64,000 nucleotides of DNA from Rhodococcus aetherivorans (GCF_011058165.1 NZ_JAALEG010000002.1:62001-126000); one strand, 5' to 3'. Numbered from the stretch's first letter, positions 17,867 through 30,879 are shown. Made by a program: numbers and translations. Notes: generated by a model from the sequence alone, not told the origin.

Positions 17867-18292
17867 ATGAACAACCCCGTCCTGCGCAACGTCGGGCTGC
17901 TCGTCGCCCGAGTGGTCATCGGCATCGTCTTCCTGGCCCACGGCCTGCAGAAGATCAACCAGGGATACTCCGCCACCAAGGCCGGATTCGAGGGCATGGA
18001 CGTGCCCGTGCCCGCGCTGTCCGCCTTCTACGCCACCTGGGTGGAAACGCTCGGTGGCATCGCTCTCATCATCGGCCTGCTCGTGCCGATCTTCGGCGTC
18101 CTGCTGCTGATCAACATGCTCGGCGCGTTCTTCGTCGTCCACATCGGCAACGGCATCTACGTCACCGACGGCGGATGGGAACTCGTCGGGGCCCTCGGCG
18201 CGGGTGCGCTGGTGCTCGCCGTCGTCGGCGCCGGCGCCTACAGCGTCGACGCCCTGCTCGCCCGCCGGGTGCGGTTCCTGCAGACCGCGTAG
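17867..18292 (+). CDS. DoxX-family membrane protein
   Basis: Four-helix membrane protein of 141 residues (LLVARVVIGIVFLAHGLQKI; VETLGGIALIIGLLVPIFGVLLLINMLGAF; GWELVGALGAGALVLAVVGAGAY). The HGLQK and ETLGG motifs are typical of DoxX/DUF417-like proteins. Relatives include CatD and MhqP of Bacillus, induced by catechols and quinones, and the mycobacterial DoxX that works with superoxide dismutase. The ATG at 17867 has AAAGG about 8 nt upstream. It is divergent from the VOC-pirin pair and shares its operator pattern. An inverted repeat right after the stop terminates it. Confidence 0.85.
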   Translation: MNNPVLRNVGLLVARVVIGIVFLAHGLQKINQGYSATKAGFEGMDVPVPALSAFYATWVETLGGIALIIGLLVPIFGVLLLINMLGAFFVVHIGNGIYVTDGGWELVGALGAGALVLAVVGAGAYSVDALLARRVRFLQTA

Positions 18293-18300
18293 CCGTGGGT

Positions 18301-18333
18301 GAGGCCGGCGCCCGGGAACCGGGCGCCGGCCTC
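18301..18333. terminator. Bidirectional terminator hairpin
   Basis: Perfect 15-bp stem (18301-18315 with 18319-18333) and a GAA loop, between the converging doxX and ABC ATPase genes. The 3' arm touches the ATPase stop codon. No U-tract, as is common in actinobacteria. Confidence 0.75.
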
Positions 18334-19102
18334 AGAGCACCTTCGCGAGGAAGTCGCGGGTCCGTTCCTGGCGGGGGCTCCCGAACAGTTCCTTCGGCGT
18401 GCCCTCCTCGAGGACGTACCCGTCGGCCATGAACAGCACCCGGTCGGCGACCTCCCGGGCGAAGCCCATCTCGTGCGTGACCACGACCATGGTCATGCCC
18501 TCGGCCGCCAGGTCGCGCAGCACCTGCAGCACCTCGCCCACCATCTCCGGGTCGAGGGCGCTGGTCGCCTCGTCGAACAGCATGATGTCCGGATTCATGG
18601 CCAGCGCCCGTGCGATCGCGACGCGCTGCTTCTGCCCGCCGGACAGGTTGGCCGGCTTCGCGTCGGCCTTCTCGCTCAGCCCCACCCGGTCGAGCAGGGC
18701 GAGCCCCCGCGTCCGTGCCTCCTCCTTGGTCGCCCGCTTCGTCAGCACCGGCGCGAGCACGATGTTCTCGAGGGCCGTCATGTGCGGGAAGAGATTGAAG
18801 TGCTGGAACACCATCCCGATGTGGCGGCGCACCCGGTCGATGTCGATCTTCCGGTCGGCGAGGTCGAACCCGTGCACCACCACCGAACCGGCGCTGATGT
18901 CCTCGAGCCGGTTCAAGCATCGCAGGAACGTCGACTTGCCCGAACCGGAGGGGCCGATCACGCACACCACCTCGCCGGCGAGGATGTCCACATCGATGCC
19001 CTTGAGCACCTCGTTCTCGCCGAACGACTTCTTCAGGCCGCGCACGCGGATCTTCACCTCGCGACCGTCCTCGAGCGGCTGGGCCGCGGCTGCCTCGGTC
19101 AA
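18332..19102 (-). CDS. Polar amino acid ABC transporter ATP-binding protein (GlnQ-like)
   Basis: ATPase subunit of 256 residues. Walker A is GPSGSGKST (about 47-55), then the Q-loop [17 protein letters not shown], the signature [15 protein letters not shown], Walker [15 protein letters not shown] and the switch His in VVVTHEMGF. These are typical of the polar amino acid uptake (PAAT) family. The best start is TTG at 19102, whose TTGA overlaps the stop of the permease gene; AAGAGGA lies about 7 nt upstream. A GTG at 19057 closer to the conserved [12 protein letters not shown] is the alternative. It pairs with the fused binding protein/permease to make a complete importer. Confidence 0.9.
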   Translation of the reverse strand: MTEAAAAQPLEDGREVKIRVRGLKKSFGENEVLKGIDVDILAGEVVCVIGPSGSGKSTFLRCLNRLEDISAGSVVVHGFDLADRKIDIDRVRRHIGMVFQHFNLFPHMTALENIVLAPVLTKRATKEEARTRGLALLDRVGLSEKADAKPANLSGGQKQRVAIARALAMNPDIMLFDEATSALDPEMVGEVLQVLRDLAAEGMTMVVVTHEMGFAREVADRVLFMADGYVLEEGTPKELFGSPRQERTRDFLAKVL

Positions 19103-20562
19103 CGGTTGATCCTCTTCTCGAGTCGGTCCGACAATTTGGTCAGCGCCATGATGACGACGAAGTAGATCACCCCGATGATCAGCCACATCTGGAACGACTG
19201 GAAGTTGCGGGCGATGATGATCCGCCCGGTCTGGGTGAGCTCGGCGATGCCGATCACCGACAGGATCGAGGTGTCCTTCAGCGTGATCACGAACTGATTG
19301 ATGTACGACGGGATCATGGTGCGCACCGCCTGGGGCATGACCACCTTGCGCATCGCGGGCAGGTAGCCGATGCCGAGGCTGCGGGCGGCCTCCATCTGCC
19401 CCTTGTCGACGGACAGGATGCCGCCACGCACGATCTCGGCCATGTACGCGCCCGCGTTGAGCGAGAGCGTGATGATGCCCGCGGTGAACGCCGACATCTG
19501 GAATCCGGCCGCGGCCGGGATGCCGAAGTAGATGAAGAAGGCCTGCACCAGCAGCGGGGTGCCGCGGAAGACGTCGACGTAGGCGGTGCCGATCCCGCGC
19601 AGGACGATGTTGCGTGAGACCCGCATGAGGCCGAACAGCGCACCGAGCACCAGCGCGATCGCGATCGAGACGACCGACAGCACGAGGGTCAGCCACAGCC
19701 CCTCGAGCAGCAGTTGCCAGGTGCTGCGGAGCAGGCCGGGGATGGAGTTGTCGGCCTGCACGGCGCCCTCGCCGAGGTAACTCTCCACGATCTCGTCGTA
19801 GCGGCCGTTGTCCCGCAAATTCTGCAGGCCCGCGTTGAACGCGGTGAGCAGCTCGGGATTGCGGCCCTTGTTCACCGCGAACCCGTAGTTCGCACCGGCC
19901 TCCTTCTCCGTGACCGTCTTCAGCCCGTTGCCCTGGGCGATGCCGTACGCCAGCACCGGGTAGTCGTCGAAGACCGCGACCGAGTTCCCGGTGCGGACCT
20001 CGTCGTACATGCTCGCCGAGTCGGCGAAGTAGACCGTGGTGAACCCGTACTCGCCCTTGATGGACTCGGCGAACGCGGCGCCCTCGGTGCCGTTCTTGAC
20101 CGCGACGCGCTTGCCTGCCAGATCGGCGTACGACGCGACCTCGTCGTTGCCGGCGAGGACCGCCATCTGCACGCCGGACTCGAAGTAGGGATCCGAGAAG
20201 TCGAAGACCTGCTTGCGCTCCTCCGTGATCGACATGCCCGCGATCACGCCGTCGGCCTGGTCCGCCTGCACCGCCTGCAGGGCGGCATCGAAGCCCAGCG
20301 GACGAACCTCCACGGTGAAGCCCTGGTCCTCCGCGATCTCCCGGATCAGGTCCATGTCGATGCCGACGAAGTCGCCCTGCTCGTTCTGGAATTCGAAGGG
20401 TGCAAAGGTCACGTCGGTGGCGATGACGTAGGTGCGGCCGGCGGCGGGGGACTGCGCCAGGGCCGCCGGGGTGGCAGCGAGCAGCAGCGCGCCGAGCATG
20501 CCGAGCAGAGTCAGCAGCGCCGCACTCCGCCGCGCCGGAGGACGGTGAATTCGGTCACCCAA
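19099..20562 (-). CDS. Fused substrate-binding protein and permease of an amino acid ABC importer
   Basis: Protein of 487 residues. A signal-like N-terminus ([22 protein letters not shown]) leads into a solute-binding domain (about 45-275; [50 protein letters not shown]). This is joined directly to a PAAT permease domain (about 290-487) with the EAA-type loop [28 protein letters not shown]. The binding domain would be tethered outside the membrane, as in GlnPQ-type systems, and no separate binding protein gene is present. The ligand is probably a polar amino acid such as glutamine or glutamate, not determined from sequence. Divergent from rpfB. Confidence 0.9.
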   Translation of the reverse strand: MGDRIHRPPARRSAALLTLLGMLGALLLAATPAALAQSPAAGRTYVIATDVTFAPFEFQNEQGDFVGIDMDLIREIAEDQGFTVEVRPLGFDAALQAVQADQADGVIAGMSITEERKQVFDFSDPYFESGVQMAVLAGNDEVASYADLAGKRVAVKNGTEGAAFAESIKGEYGFTTVYFADSASMYDEVRTGNSVAVFDDYPVLAYGIAQGNGLKTVTEKEAGANYGFAVNKGRNPELLTAFNAGLQNLRDNGRYDEIVESYLGEGAVQADNSIPGLLRSTWQLLLEGLWLTLVLSVVSIAIALVLGALFGLMRVSRNIVLRGIGTAYVDVFRGTPLLVQAFFIYFGIPAAAGFQMSAFTAGIITLSLNAGAYMAEIVRGGILSVDKGQMEAARSLGIGYLPAMRKVVMPQAVRTMIPSYINQFVITLKDTSILSVIGIAELTQTGRIIIARNFQSFQMWLIIGVIYFVVIMALTKLSDRLEKRINR

Positions 20563-23053
<2,491 letters not shown>

Positions 23054-23062
23054 GTTCGGCAC

Positions 23063-24031
23063 GTGCCAGACCACTCACCCGGCGACCCCGGCTCGACCCC
23101 CCGCGACGGTTCCGACGTGACCGCCCGCGACGGTTCCGACGTGACCGCCCGCGACGGTTCCGACGTGACCGCTCGCGGTCGTGCCGCCCTGCTCGGTCCC
23201 GCCGAGGTGCGCGCCCTCGCGGAGGAGTTCGGGGTCCGGCCGACCAAACAACTCGGCCAGAACTTCGTGCACGACGCCAACACGGTGCGCCGCATCGTCT
23301 CGGTCGCCGGCGTGGGCCGCGACGACGTGGTGCTCGAGGTCGGCCCGGGCCTCGGCTCGCTGACGCTCGCCCTGCTCGACGTCGTCGACCGCGTCGTCGC
23401 CGTGGAGATCGATCCCAGGCTCGCCGAGCGCCTGCCCGCGACGGTCGCCGACCGCGCGCCCGACCTCGCCGGGCGGCTCGACGTCGTCCTGAAGGACGCC
23501 ATGCGGGTGTATCCGGCCGACCTGCCGGCCACCCCGACGGCGCTCGTCGCGAACCTGCCCTACAACGTCGCGGTGCCCGTGCTGCTGCACTTGTTCGCCG
23601 AATTCGACTCGCTGCGCACGGCTCTGGTGATGGTGCAGGCCGAGGTGGCCGATCGGCTCGCCGCCGAACCCGGGAGCCGCGTGTACGGCGTGCCCAGTGT
23701 CAAGGCCGGCTTCTTCGGCCACGTCCGTCGCGCCGGGTCGGTGGGCCGGGCCGTCTTCTGGCCGGTGCCCCAGGTGGAATCCGGGCTGGTGCGCATCGAC
23801 CGCTACGCCGAGCCGCCGTGGCCCACGGACGAGGGGCACCGCCGCAGGGTATTCGCCGTCGTCGATGCCGCATTCGCGCAGCGCCGCAAGACGCTGCGGG
23901 CAGCGCTGAGCGGCTGGGCCGGTTCGGCCGCGGAGGCCGAGCGACGCCTGCTCGCCGCCGGGATCGATCCGTCGACGCGGGGGGAGAAGCTGGACGCCGC
24001 TGCCTTCGTGCGGATCGCCGCCGCGCAGTGA
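23063..24031 (+). CDS. rsmA: 16S rRNA dimethyladenosine transferase RsmA/KsgA
   Basis: SAM-dependent dimethylation of A1518/A1519 in 16S rRNA, a late step of 30S assembly. The 322-residue protein shows [18 protein letters not shown], motif [15 protein letters not shown], motif [15 protein letters not shown] and the catalytic [14 protein letters not shown] non-conserved N-terminal extension of about 40 residues contains RDGSDVTA three times, encoded by a 24-bp tandem repeat. Each repeat supplies an in-frame GTG, so the true start could be GTG 23063 or any of these later GTGs. It lies in the conserved rpfB-rsmA-ispE order, though csp and WYL genes are inserted before ispE. Confidence 0.93.
   Translation: MPDHSPGDPGSTPRDGSDVTARDGSDVTARDGSDVTARGRAALLGPAEVRALAEEFGVRPTKQLGQNFVHDANTVRRIVSVAGVGRDDVVLEVGPGLGSLTLALLDVVDRVVAVEIDPRLAERLPATVADRAPDLAGRLDVVLKDAMRVYPADLPATPTALVANLPYNVAVPVLLHLFAEFDSLRTALVMVQAEVADRLAAEPGSRVYGVPSVKAGFFGHVRRAGSVGRAVFWPVPQVESGLVRIDRYAEPPWPTDEGHRRRVFAVVDAAFAQRRKTLRAALSGWAGSAAEAERRLLAAGIDPSTRGEKLDAAAFVRIAAAQ
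23102..23173 (+). repeat. 24-bp in-frame tandem repeat, three copies, in 5' end of rsmA
   Basis: Units 23102-23125, 23126-23149 and 23150-23173 are identical except for the last base of the third. Each encodes RDGSDVTA, and copy number can change without a frameshift. Confidence 0.95.
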
Positions 24032-24074
24032 CGGCGCCGGGCAGGGCCGGCACACGGTGACGGCGCCGGGCAGG
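24028..24074. repeat. 18-bp direct repeat after rsmA
   Basis: GTGACGGCGCCGGGCAGG occurs at 24028-24045 and again at 24057-24074. The first copy includes the rsmA stop codon. Confidence 0.8.
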
Positions 24075-24110
24075 TCGGTTCCGTCGCAGCGCTTGGCAGG
24101 CGGGCGGATC

Positions 24111-24298
24111 TGTGCTCTACTGGTACACGGTCGTTAGGTAGTGTGTTCGTGGTTTACCCCTCGCACATTTCTAGTTGCGAGCGGATGCGAAATTCCCACG
24201 GAATCCTTCTCAGCCGTCGAGTGACAGGCCCGGACGACGTCGTGTCGTTCGACGAAAGATGAAGGCCGCACGGCTTTCCGAGATGTATGAGGTTGAAA
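24111..24298 (+). promoter_or_regulatory. Structured 5' leader of cold-shock gene 1
   Basis: A promoter-like TGTGCTCTACT is followed by CGGTCGTTAGGTAGTG and a leader shared with the second csp gene. Predicted stems are: CTCGCA/TGCGAG (24160-24165 with 24176-24181, 10-nt loop); a 12-bp stem at 24215-24226 with 24243-24254 (two G-U pairs, 16-nt loop); and GAAGGCCG/CGGCTTTC (24261-24278) just before the GAGG ribosome binding site. The copy at 24762 keeps these stems with compensatory changes. Long structured leaders control csp mRNAs by temperature in E. coli; the same role here is inferred. Confidence 0.7.
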
Positions 24299-24505
24299 AT
24301 GGTTGAAGGTACCGTGAAGTGGTTCAACGGCGAAAAGGGCTTCGGCTTCATTGCCCCCGCCGACGGCTCCGCGGACGTCTTCGTGCACTTCTCCGAGATC
24401 CAGGGTCGCGGCTTCCGCACCCTCGAGGAGAACCAGCGCGTGAGCTTCGAGGTCGGCCAGGGTCAGAAGGGCCCGCAGGCCACCGGCGTCACCGTCATCG
24501 GCTGA
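24299..24505 (+). CDS. cspA: Cold-shock protein, first copy
   Basis: Single-strand nucleic-acid-binding OB-fold protein of 68 residues, an RNA chaperone. RNP1 KGFGFIAP and RNP2 VFVHFSEI are intact. The ATG at 24299 ([11 protein letters not shown]) is the standard Csp start; GAGG lies about 7 nt upstream. The coding sequence is identical to the second copy except for two bases, which change IQGRGF to IQGGGF. It has its own leader and a strong terminator, so it is monocistronic. Confidence 0.97.
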   Translation: MVEGTVKWFNGEKGFGFIAPADGSADVFVHFSEIQGRGFRTLEENQRVSFEVGQGQKGPQATGVTVIG

Positions 24506-24761
24506 CGTAGGTCGAACGCTCGCTGCGCGTTCCCCGGGCAGGTGCCTTCTCCGACGGCCTCGTGAGGTCGTCGTGGAAGTGCCGCCGTGAGAGGTGCATC
24601 CGAGCAGTGAAGAGGGGCCGGTCCGCAGGGACCGGCCCCTCTTCGTGTCGGTGGGCCGGCGTCGTCGTATCCGGGCGTCGGCGTCGTGTCCTGCGAAAAC
24701 GTTTCGGCACAACGCTGTTTCGTGGCAGTTCCGGCTATATCACTGGCGGTGCGGGCGCCGA
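24506..24761. other. Spacer between the csp genes
   Basis: Apart from the terminator at 24609-24644, I see no gene here. The part from about 24700 probably holds upstream elements of the second csp promoter. Confidence 0.5.
24609..24644 (+). terminator. Terminator of cold-shock gene 1
   Basis: A perfect 16-bp stem (24609-24624 with 24629-24644) with a GCAG loop, about 100 nt after the csp stop. It lacks a long U-tract. Confidence 0.8.
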
Positions 24762-24947
24762 TGTGATCTACTTGCACTCGGTCGTTAGGTAGTGTTCGTG
24801 GTTCACCCCTCGCGCATTTCTGGTCGCGAGCGGATGCGATAGCCCACACGGAATCGTTTTCTACCGTCGAGTGACAGACCCGAGCGGCGATGTGTCGCTC
24901 GACGAGTGGGGAAGCCTGGTGCTTCCCGAATCTTCTTAGGAATGAAC
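24762..24947 (+). promoter_or_regulatory. Structured 5' leader of cold-shock gene 2
   Basis: Second copy of the csp leader. Stem 1 is CTCGCG/CGCGAG (24809-24814 with 24825-24830): the last pair is G-C where copy 1 has A-U, and the loop is again 10 nt. Stem 2 (24865-24876 with 24893-24904, 16-nt loop) has one G-U pair where copy 1 has two. Stem 3 is GGGAAGC/GCTTCCC (24909-24915 with 24921-24927), different in sequence but in the same place. Confidence 0.7.
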
Positions 24948-25154
24948 ATGGTTGAAGGTACCGTGAAGTGGTTCAACGGCGAAAAGGGCTTCGGCTTCAT
25001 TGCCCCCGCCGACGGCTCCGCGGACGTCTTCGTGCACTTCTCCGAGATCCAGGGCGGCGGCTTCCGCACCCTCGAGGAGAACCAGCGCGTGAGCTTCGAG
25101 GTCGGCCAGGGTCAGAAGGGCCCGCAGGCCACCGGCGTCACCGTCATCGGCTGA
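24948..25154 (+). CDS. cspA: Cold-shock protein, second copy
   Basis: 68-residue OB-fold cold-shock protein with RNP1 KGFGFIAP and RNP2 VFVHFSEI. It differs from the first copy only by Gly for Arg in IQGGGF. The ATG at 24948 has AGGA 6 nt upstream; the ATG at 24942 is too close to that site. Leaders have diverged more than coding regions, which fits conversion or strong selection on the coding part. Convergent with the WYL regulator. Confidence 0.97.
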   Translation: MVEGTVKWFNGEKGFGFIAPADGSADVFVHFSEIQGGGFRTLEENQRVSFEVGQGQKGPQATGVTVIG

Positions 25155-25171
25155 CACACCCGCCTCACCGG

Positions 25172-25218
25172 CCGGATGTCACACGAGTTCGGTTCGATCG
25201 AATACGTGTGACATCCGG
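25172..25218. terminator. Bidirectional terminator between csp 2 and the WYL regulator
   Basis: A perfect 14-bp stem (25172-25185 with 25205-25218) encloses a 19-nt loop that holds a TTCGATCGAA palindrome. It lies between converging genes. Confidence 0.75.
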
Positions 25219-25235
25219 TCATCGCACGCGCCGGC

Positions 25236-26225
25236 TCAGTCGCTCACAGCGACGGAGCCGGCGCGTTCGTATCGCCGGGCCAGCAGCTCGTGGCGCCGTC
25301 CCGCGTGCAGGCACGCGTCCCGCAGTTCCGGCGGATCCAGCACGGTGAAGTCGACGTCGAACGCCGCGAGCCAGCCCGCGATCGACCCGAGCGACGTGCC
25401 GCCGAGCGCCACCGCGCAATGGTCGTCGTCGACCGGTTCGAGGGTGCCCCACTGCTCGTCGACCATGGGCACGATCGACTCGAACGGCGCGTGCAGCAGC
25501 ACCCGGGCCCGGACCCGGACCGACCCGCGCGCGATGCCCCGGGCCACGAACTCCGCGGCCCCGCCGGGCGGCAGCCCGCGTGTGGTGAACCGCGGACCGG
25601 TGGGGATCTTCGGTTCCATCCGGTCGACGCGGAACGACCGCCAGTCCTGCCGGTGCAGATCCCACGCCACCAGATACCACCGTGCCCCGGAGCGCACCAG
25701 CCGGTACGGCTCCACCTCCCGCCGCGAGAATCCGCCGTCGTGCGTGCGGTAGTCGAAGCGCAGCCGCTCGTGTGCGTGGCACACCGAGGCGACGGCGGAC
25801 AGCAGGCCCGCGTCGACCGCGGACGCGGCCGGAGCCTGCTCGACCACGTCCACCCGCAGCGCCTCGAGCCGGTGCCGCAACCGCGACGGCATCACCTGCC
25901 GCAGCTTGGCCAGGGCGCGGCCCGAGGCCTCCCCGATGCCCGTCACCGAGCCGGTCGCGCCGGACTGCAGCGCGACCGCCACCGCGACGACCTCCTCGTC
26001 GTCGAGCAGCAGCGGCGGCATCTCCGCACCCGCGCCGAGGCGGTACCCGCCGCCGACCCCGACGGTCGCGTCCACCGGGTAGCCGAGGTCGCGAAGCCTG
26101 TCGACGTCGCGGCGCACCGTGCGGGTGGTGATCTGCAGGCGCTCGGCGAGCTCGGTGCCGGACCAGTCCCGCCGGGTCTGGAGCAGCGACAGCAGGCGCA
26201 GCAGGCGAGCGGACGTTTCGCGCAT
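25236..26225 (-). CDS. WYL-domain transcriptional regulator (YafY/DeoR-type HTH)
   Basis: 329-residue regulator. The N-terminal winged HTH (about 1-60) reads [24 protein letters not shown] and [22 protein letters not shown]. The WYL domain (about 140-210) includes [42 protein letters not shown], followed by the C-terminal WCX region. WYL domains are thought to sense small ligands or nucleic acids. The start ATG 26225 begins [11 protein letters not shown]. It is divergent from ispE with 75 bp between starts. Targets unknown. Confidence 0.9.
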   Translation of the reverse strand: MRETSARLLRLLSLLQTRRDWSGTELAERLQITTRTVRRDVDRLRDLGYPVDATVGVGGGYRLGAGAEMPPLLLDDEEVVAVAVALQSGATGSVTGIGEASGRALAKLRQVMPSRLRHRLEALRVDVVEQAPAASAVDAGLLSAVASVCHAHERLRFDYRTHDGGFSRREVEPYRLVRSGARWYLVAWDLHRQDWRSFRVDRMEPKIPTGPRFTTRGLPPGGAAEFVARGIARGSVRVRARVLLHAPFESIVPMVDEQWGTLEPVDDDHCAVALGGTSLGSIAGWLAAFDVDFTVLDPPELRDACLHAGRRHELLARRYERAGSVAVSD

Positions 26226-26286
26226 GGCCCGAGCATGCCAGTGAACGAGGACAGCCGTCGTCCGCAATCGGTTCCGCGCGGGTGCG

Positions 26287-26292
26287 TAAGCT
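26287..26292 (+). promoter_or_regulatory. Putative -10 (TAAGCT) just upstream of ispE
   Basis: TAAGCT (TANNNT) ends 8 nt before the ispE GTG and no ribosome binding site is visible, so the mRNA is probably leaderless or nearly so. Confidence 0.45.
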
Positions 26293-26300
26293 GTATATCC

Positions 26301-27227
26301 GTGCTGTCCGTCGTTCCGAGCCCCGTCACCGTGCGGGCGCCGTCCAAGGTGAATCTGCACCTCGCCGTCGGTGACCTGCGCGACGACGGATACCACGAGC
26401 TGCGCACGGTCTTCCACGCGCTGTCGCTGAGCGACGAGGTGTCCGTCGCCCGCGCCGACACGCTGAGCCTGCGGGTACGCGGTGCCGACGCCGCGGCCGT
26501 CCCCACCGACGCCGGCAACCTCGCGTGGCGGGCGGCGGCCCTGCTCGCCGAGCGCGCCGGACGCGCACCCGAGGTCGCCATCACGATCGACAAGGGCATT
26601 CCCGTCGCGGGTGGCATGGCCGGCGGCAGCACCGATGCCGCCGCCACGCTCGTCGCCCTCGACGCCCTGTGGGGGCTCGGTCTCACCCGCGACGACCTCG
26701 ACGAGTTCGCCGCCGAACTGGGCAGCGACGTCCCGTTCTGCCTGCACGGCGGCACCGCCATCGGCACCGGGCGCGGCGAGCGCCTGGTGCCCGTGCTCTC
26801 CCGCGGCACGTTCCACTGGGTGCTGGCCCTCGCCAAGGGCGGCCTGTCCACCCCGGTGGTGTTCCGCGAGCTGGACCGGCTCCGGGCCGAGGGCTCCCCG
26901 CCCCGGGTCGGCGGACTCGACAGTCTGCTGCAGGCGCTTGCCGCCGGCGATCCACACGCGCTGGCGCCGCTGCTGGGCAACGACCTGCAGGCCGCTGCCC
27001 TGTCGCTCGAGCCCGCGCTGCGGCGCACCCTGCGCGCGGGCGTGGAGGCCGGGGCCCTGGCGGGCATCGTCTCCGGGTCCGGACCCACATGCGCGTTCCT
27101 GTGCGCCGACGCCGCCGCGGCGGTGACGGTGAGCGCCGAGCTGGCCGGTGCCGGCGTGTGTCGGACGGTGCGCGTGGCCTCCGGGCCGGTCCCGGGCGCG
27201 CGCGTCGTCGACAACTCCCACCACTGA
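26301..27227 (+). CDS. ispE: 4-diphosphocytidyl-2-C-methyl-D-erythritol kinase
   Basis: GHMP-family kinase that phosphorylates CDP-ME, the fourth step of the MEP isoprenoid pathway. The 308-residue protein has the N-terminal [12 protein letters not shown] with the catalytic Lys/Asn region, the glycine-rich ATP loop [15 protein letters not shown] (about 99-113), and a C-terminal [13 protein letters not shown]. The start is GTG 26301 ([16 protein letters not shown]). The ABC-F gene follows 23 nt downstream and is likely co-transcribed. Confidence 0.95.
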   Translation: MLSVVPSPVTVRAPSKVNLHLAVGDLRDDGYHELRTVFHALSLSDEVSVARADTLSLRVRGADAAAVPTDAGNLAWRAAALLAERAGRAPEVAITIDKGIPVAGGMAGGSTDAAATLVALDALWGLGLTRDDLDEFAAELGSDVPFCLHGGTAIGTGRGERLVPVLSRGTFHWVLALAKGGLSTPVVFRELDRLRAEGSPPRVGGLDSLLQALAAGDPHALAPLLGNDLQAAALSLEPALRRTLRAGVEAGALAGIVSGSGPTCAFLCADAAAAVTVSAELAGAGVCRTVRVASGPVPGARVVDNSHH

Positions 27228-27250
27228 TCTCTCGGAAGGCATTGCTCCGC

Positions 27251-29050
<1,800 letters not shown>

Positions 29051-29057
29051 GGATCGG

Positions 29058-30239
29058 TTACCGGACTGTCTCCGGGACGCGATAGTCGTAGATCCAGCGC
29101 TGGTTGTCCCGACGGGACGCAGCGCGCAGGATCACCGGCAGGGCCGCGTCGCGCAGCATCCGGCGGACCGGGCCCACGGACTTGTAGCTGCCGTTGCGCC
29201 TGCCCTGCTCCACGATTCGCTCGACCCGGCCGCGGCGCAGGCGCTCGTAGGCCGCGAGCGCGTCGGCGGTGCCGGGGACGTCGCGCAGGCACCGGGCGAG
29301 CACGAGGGCGTCCTCGACGGCCATGGATGCACCCTGTCCCGACGACGGCGAGGCGGCGTGCGCCGCGTCGCCGACGAGCACCATACGGTCGGTGCGCCAG
29401 GTGGGGACGGTGGGCAGGTCGTAGGTGCTCCATCCGCGGACGATCTCCTCGGTGGCATCGACGATCCGCAGCGCGGGACCGGCGTCGGCGGCGAAGCGGG
29501 TGCGCAGTTCGTCGCGCCACCGATCCGGGGTGAGCGCGGCGAGGTCCCCGGGGGCCGGTTCGGTGCGCCGGCCCGGGTTGGCGAACCACCACACGTCACC
29601 GTCGGGGTGGGCGAGGTACCCGAAGAAGCACCGCGCGCCGAAGACGAAGTGCGCCGTGCCCGGCTCCACGTCGAGCCGCAGGCCCTTCGCGAACCCGCCG
29701 GTGTTGAGGAGGCCGAGGTAGCGGGGCTCGGGGGCGTGGGGGTCGAGGACCGCGCGCGTGCGGGAGTGCAGCCCGTCCGCCCCGATCAGCAGGTGCGCTT
29801 CGGCCGACGTGCCGTCGGTGAAGTCGGCCCGCACACCGTCGCCGCAGGGGCGGGCGTCGGCCAGGCGTTTGCCGTATTCGATTCGCACGCCACGACGCAG
29901 AGCCTCGTCGCGGAGCACTCGATAGAGGTCGGCGCGCCGGAGGGTGCGGCTTGCCGCGCCGAACGAGGTCACGCCGCCGTTGTCGAACTCGGCCAGCAGT
30001 TTCCCGGTGCCACTGCAGATGCGCATCCGGCGGGTCTCCATGCCGACGCCGGCAAGGTCGAGGTCGAGCAGGTGCAGCGCCTCGAGGCCGTTGGTGGCGA
30101 CGGTGAGGAACGCGCCCACGCCGTCCGCCATCCGGTCGTGCCCTTCGTAGACGACGGGGTGGAGTCCCGCCTGTTGTAGCGCCATTGCCGTGACCGGTCC
30201 GGCGATGCCCGCTCCGATGATCGCTACGGTGTTAGTCAT
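29058..30239 (-). CDS. FAD-dependent monooxygenase (PHBH fold)
   Basis: Group A flavoprotein hydroxylase of 393 residues. FAD motif VAIIGAGIAGPVTAMALQQAG is at the N-terminus, the DG motif LIGADGLHSRTRAVLD is around 155-170, and the GD motif RMVLVGDAAHAASPSSGQGASMAVEDA is around 290. The family includes aromatic hydroxylases and antibiotic-modifying enzymes; the substrate here is unknown. The ATG at 30239 has no clear ribosome binding site; an ATG five codons upstream is possible. It is divergent from a PadR regulator, a common pairing in which PadR represses the enzyme gene. Convergent with the ABC-F gene, 7 nt apart. Confidence 0.88.
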   Translation of the reverse strand: MTNTVAIIGAGIAGPVTAMALQQAGLHPVVYEGHDRMADGVGAFLTVATNGLEALHLLDLDLAGVGMETRRMRICSGTGKLLAEFDNGGVTSFGAASRTLRRADLYRVLRDEALRRGVRIEYGKRLADARPCGDGVRADFTDGTSAEAHLLIGADGLHSRTRAVLDPHAPEPRYLGLLNTGGFAKGLRLDVEPGTAHFVFGARCFFGYLAHPDGDVWWFANPGRRTEPAPGDLAALTPDRWRDELRTRFAADAGPALRIVDATEEIVRGWSTYDLPTVPTWRTDRMVLVGDAAHAASPSSGQGASMAVEDALVLARCLRDVPGTADALAAYERLRRGRVERIVEQGRRNGSYKSVGPVRRMLRDAALPVILRAASRRDNQRWIYDYRVPETVR

Positions 30240-30249
30240 ACTTACACTA
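30233..30249. promoter_or_regulatory. Imperfect dyad in the monooxygenase/PadR intergenic region
   Basis: TAGTCATACTTACACTA has TAGT/ACTA arms with partial inner symmetry, in the unusually AT-rich 52-bp gap. It is a possible PadR operator overlapping the monooxygenase start. Confidence 0.35.
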
Positions 30250-30279
30250 TACATAAAATGACCATGACGGACGGGTGGA

Positions 30280-30285
30280 TATGCT
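30280..30285 (+). promoter_or_regulatory. Putative -10 (TATGCT) for leaderless padR gene
   Basis: TATGCT lies exactly 6 nt before the ATG of the PadR regulator, and no Shine-Dalgarno sequence is present. Confidence 0.5.
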
Positions 30286-30291
30286 CGACCG

Positions 30292-30852
30292 ATGGCCACA
30301 CCGCGCAGATCGGTCCTCGCCATGGCGTTGTTGTCGATGCTCTCCGAGGAACCCATGCACGCCTACCGGATCCAGCAGCTGATCAAGGAGCGGCACAAGG
30401 ACGACGTCGTCAACGTCGCGCAGCGCAACAGCGTCTATCAGACACTGGACAGGCTGCTGCGCGACGGCCTGATCGAAGTGCAGGCCACCGAGCGGGCCGA
30501 GAACCGCCCCGAGCGCACCACCTACCGGCTCACCGAGCCCGGGCGCATGATCCTGCGGCAATGGCTGACGACGATGCTCGCCGAACCGGCACGCGAATTC
30601 CCGGAATTCCCGGCCGCTCTGGCATTTCTGCCCAGTCTCACCCCCGACGAGGCGGCCGCAGCATTGCGGGCGCGCGTCGCGGCGCTCGAGCGGAACCTGG
30701 AGGCGCTGGCCGCCGGCCTGGCGGGCGCGGCCGCGTTCCTGCCGCGGTTGTTCGTCGTCGAGGACGAGTACCGGCGGGCCGTGCTGGCAGCCGAGCTCGG
30801 CTACGTGCGCGCGCTCACCGACGACATCGCCGCGGGCCGCCTGCGCTGGTGA
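30292..30852 (+). CDS. PadR-family transcriptional regulator
   Basis: 186-residue regulator. The N-terminal winged HTH reads SVLAMALLSMLSEEPMHAYRIQQLIKER, VYQTLDRLLRDGLIEVQATERAENRPERTTYRLTEPG (about 7-80). A C-terminal helical dimerisation region (AALRARVAALERNLEALAAGL) is of the longer PadR/Vir_act_alpha_C type. It probably controls the divergent monooxygenase and itself. Convergent with the acyl-CoA dehydrogenase gene. Confidence 0.9.
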   Translation: MATPRRSVLAMALLSMLSEEPMHAYRIQQLIKERHKDDVVNVAQRNSVYQTLDRLLRDGLIEVQATERAENRPERTTYRLTEPGRMILRQWLTTMLAEPAREFPEFPAALAFLPSLTPDEAAAALRARVAALERNLEALAAGLAGAAAFLPRLFVVEDEYRRAVLAAELGYVRALTDDIAAGRLRW

Positions 30853-30879
30853 GCGCGCGGGCGACCCGCCCCGAGCCGC

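Noticed and set aside
23102-23173. CRISPR-like array
   Set aside because: The repeats are contiguous without spacers and in frame inside rsmA.
25172-25218. TGTCACA motif near csp 2 as another ECF41 promoter
   Set aside because: The heptamer is part of both arms of a terminator hairpin, and no TGTC/CGTC element at the right spacing leads into a gene.
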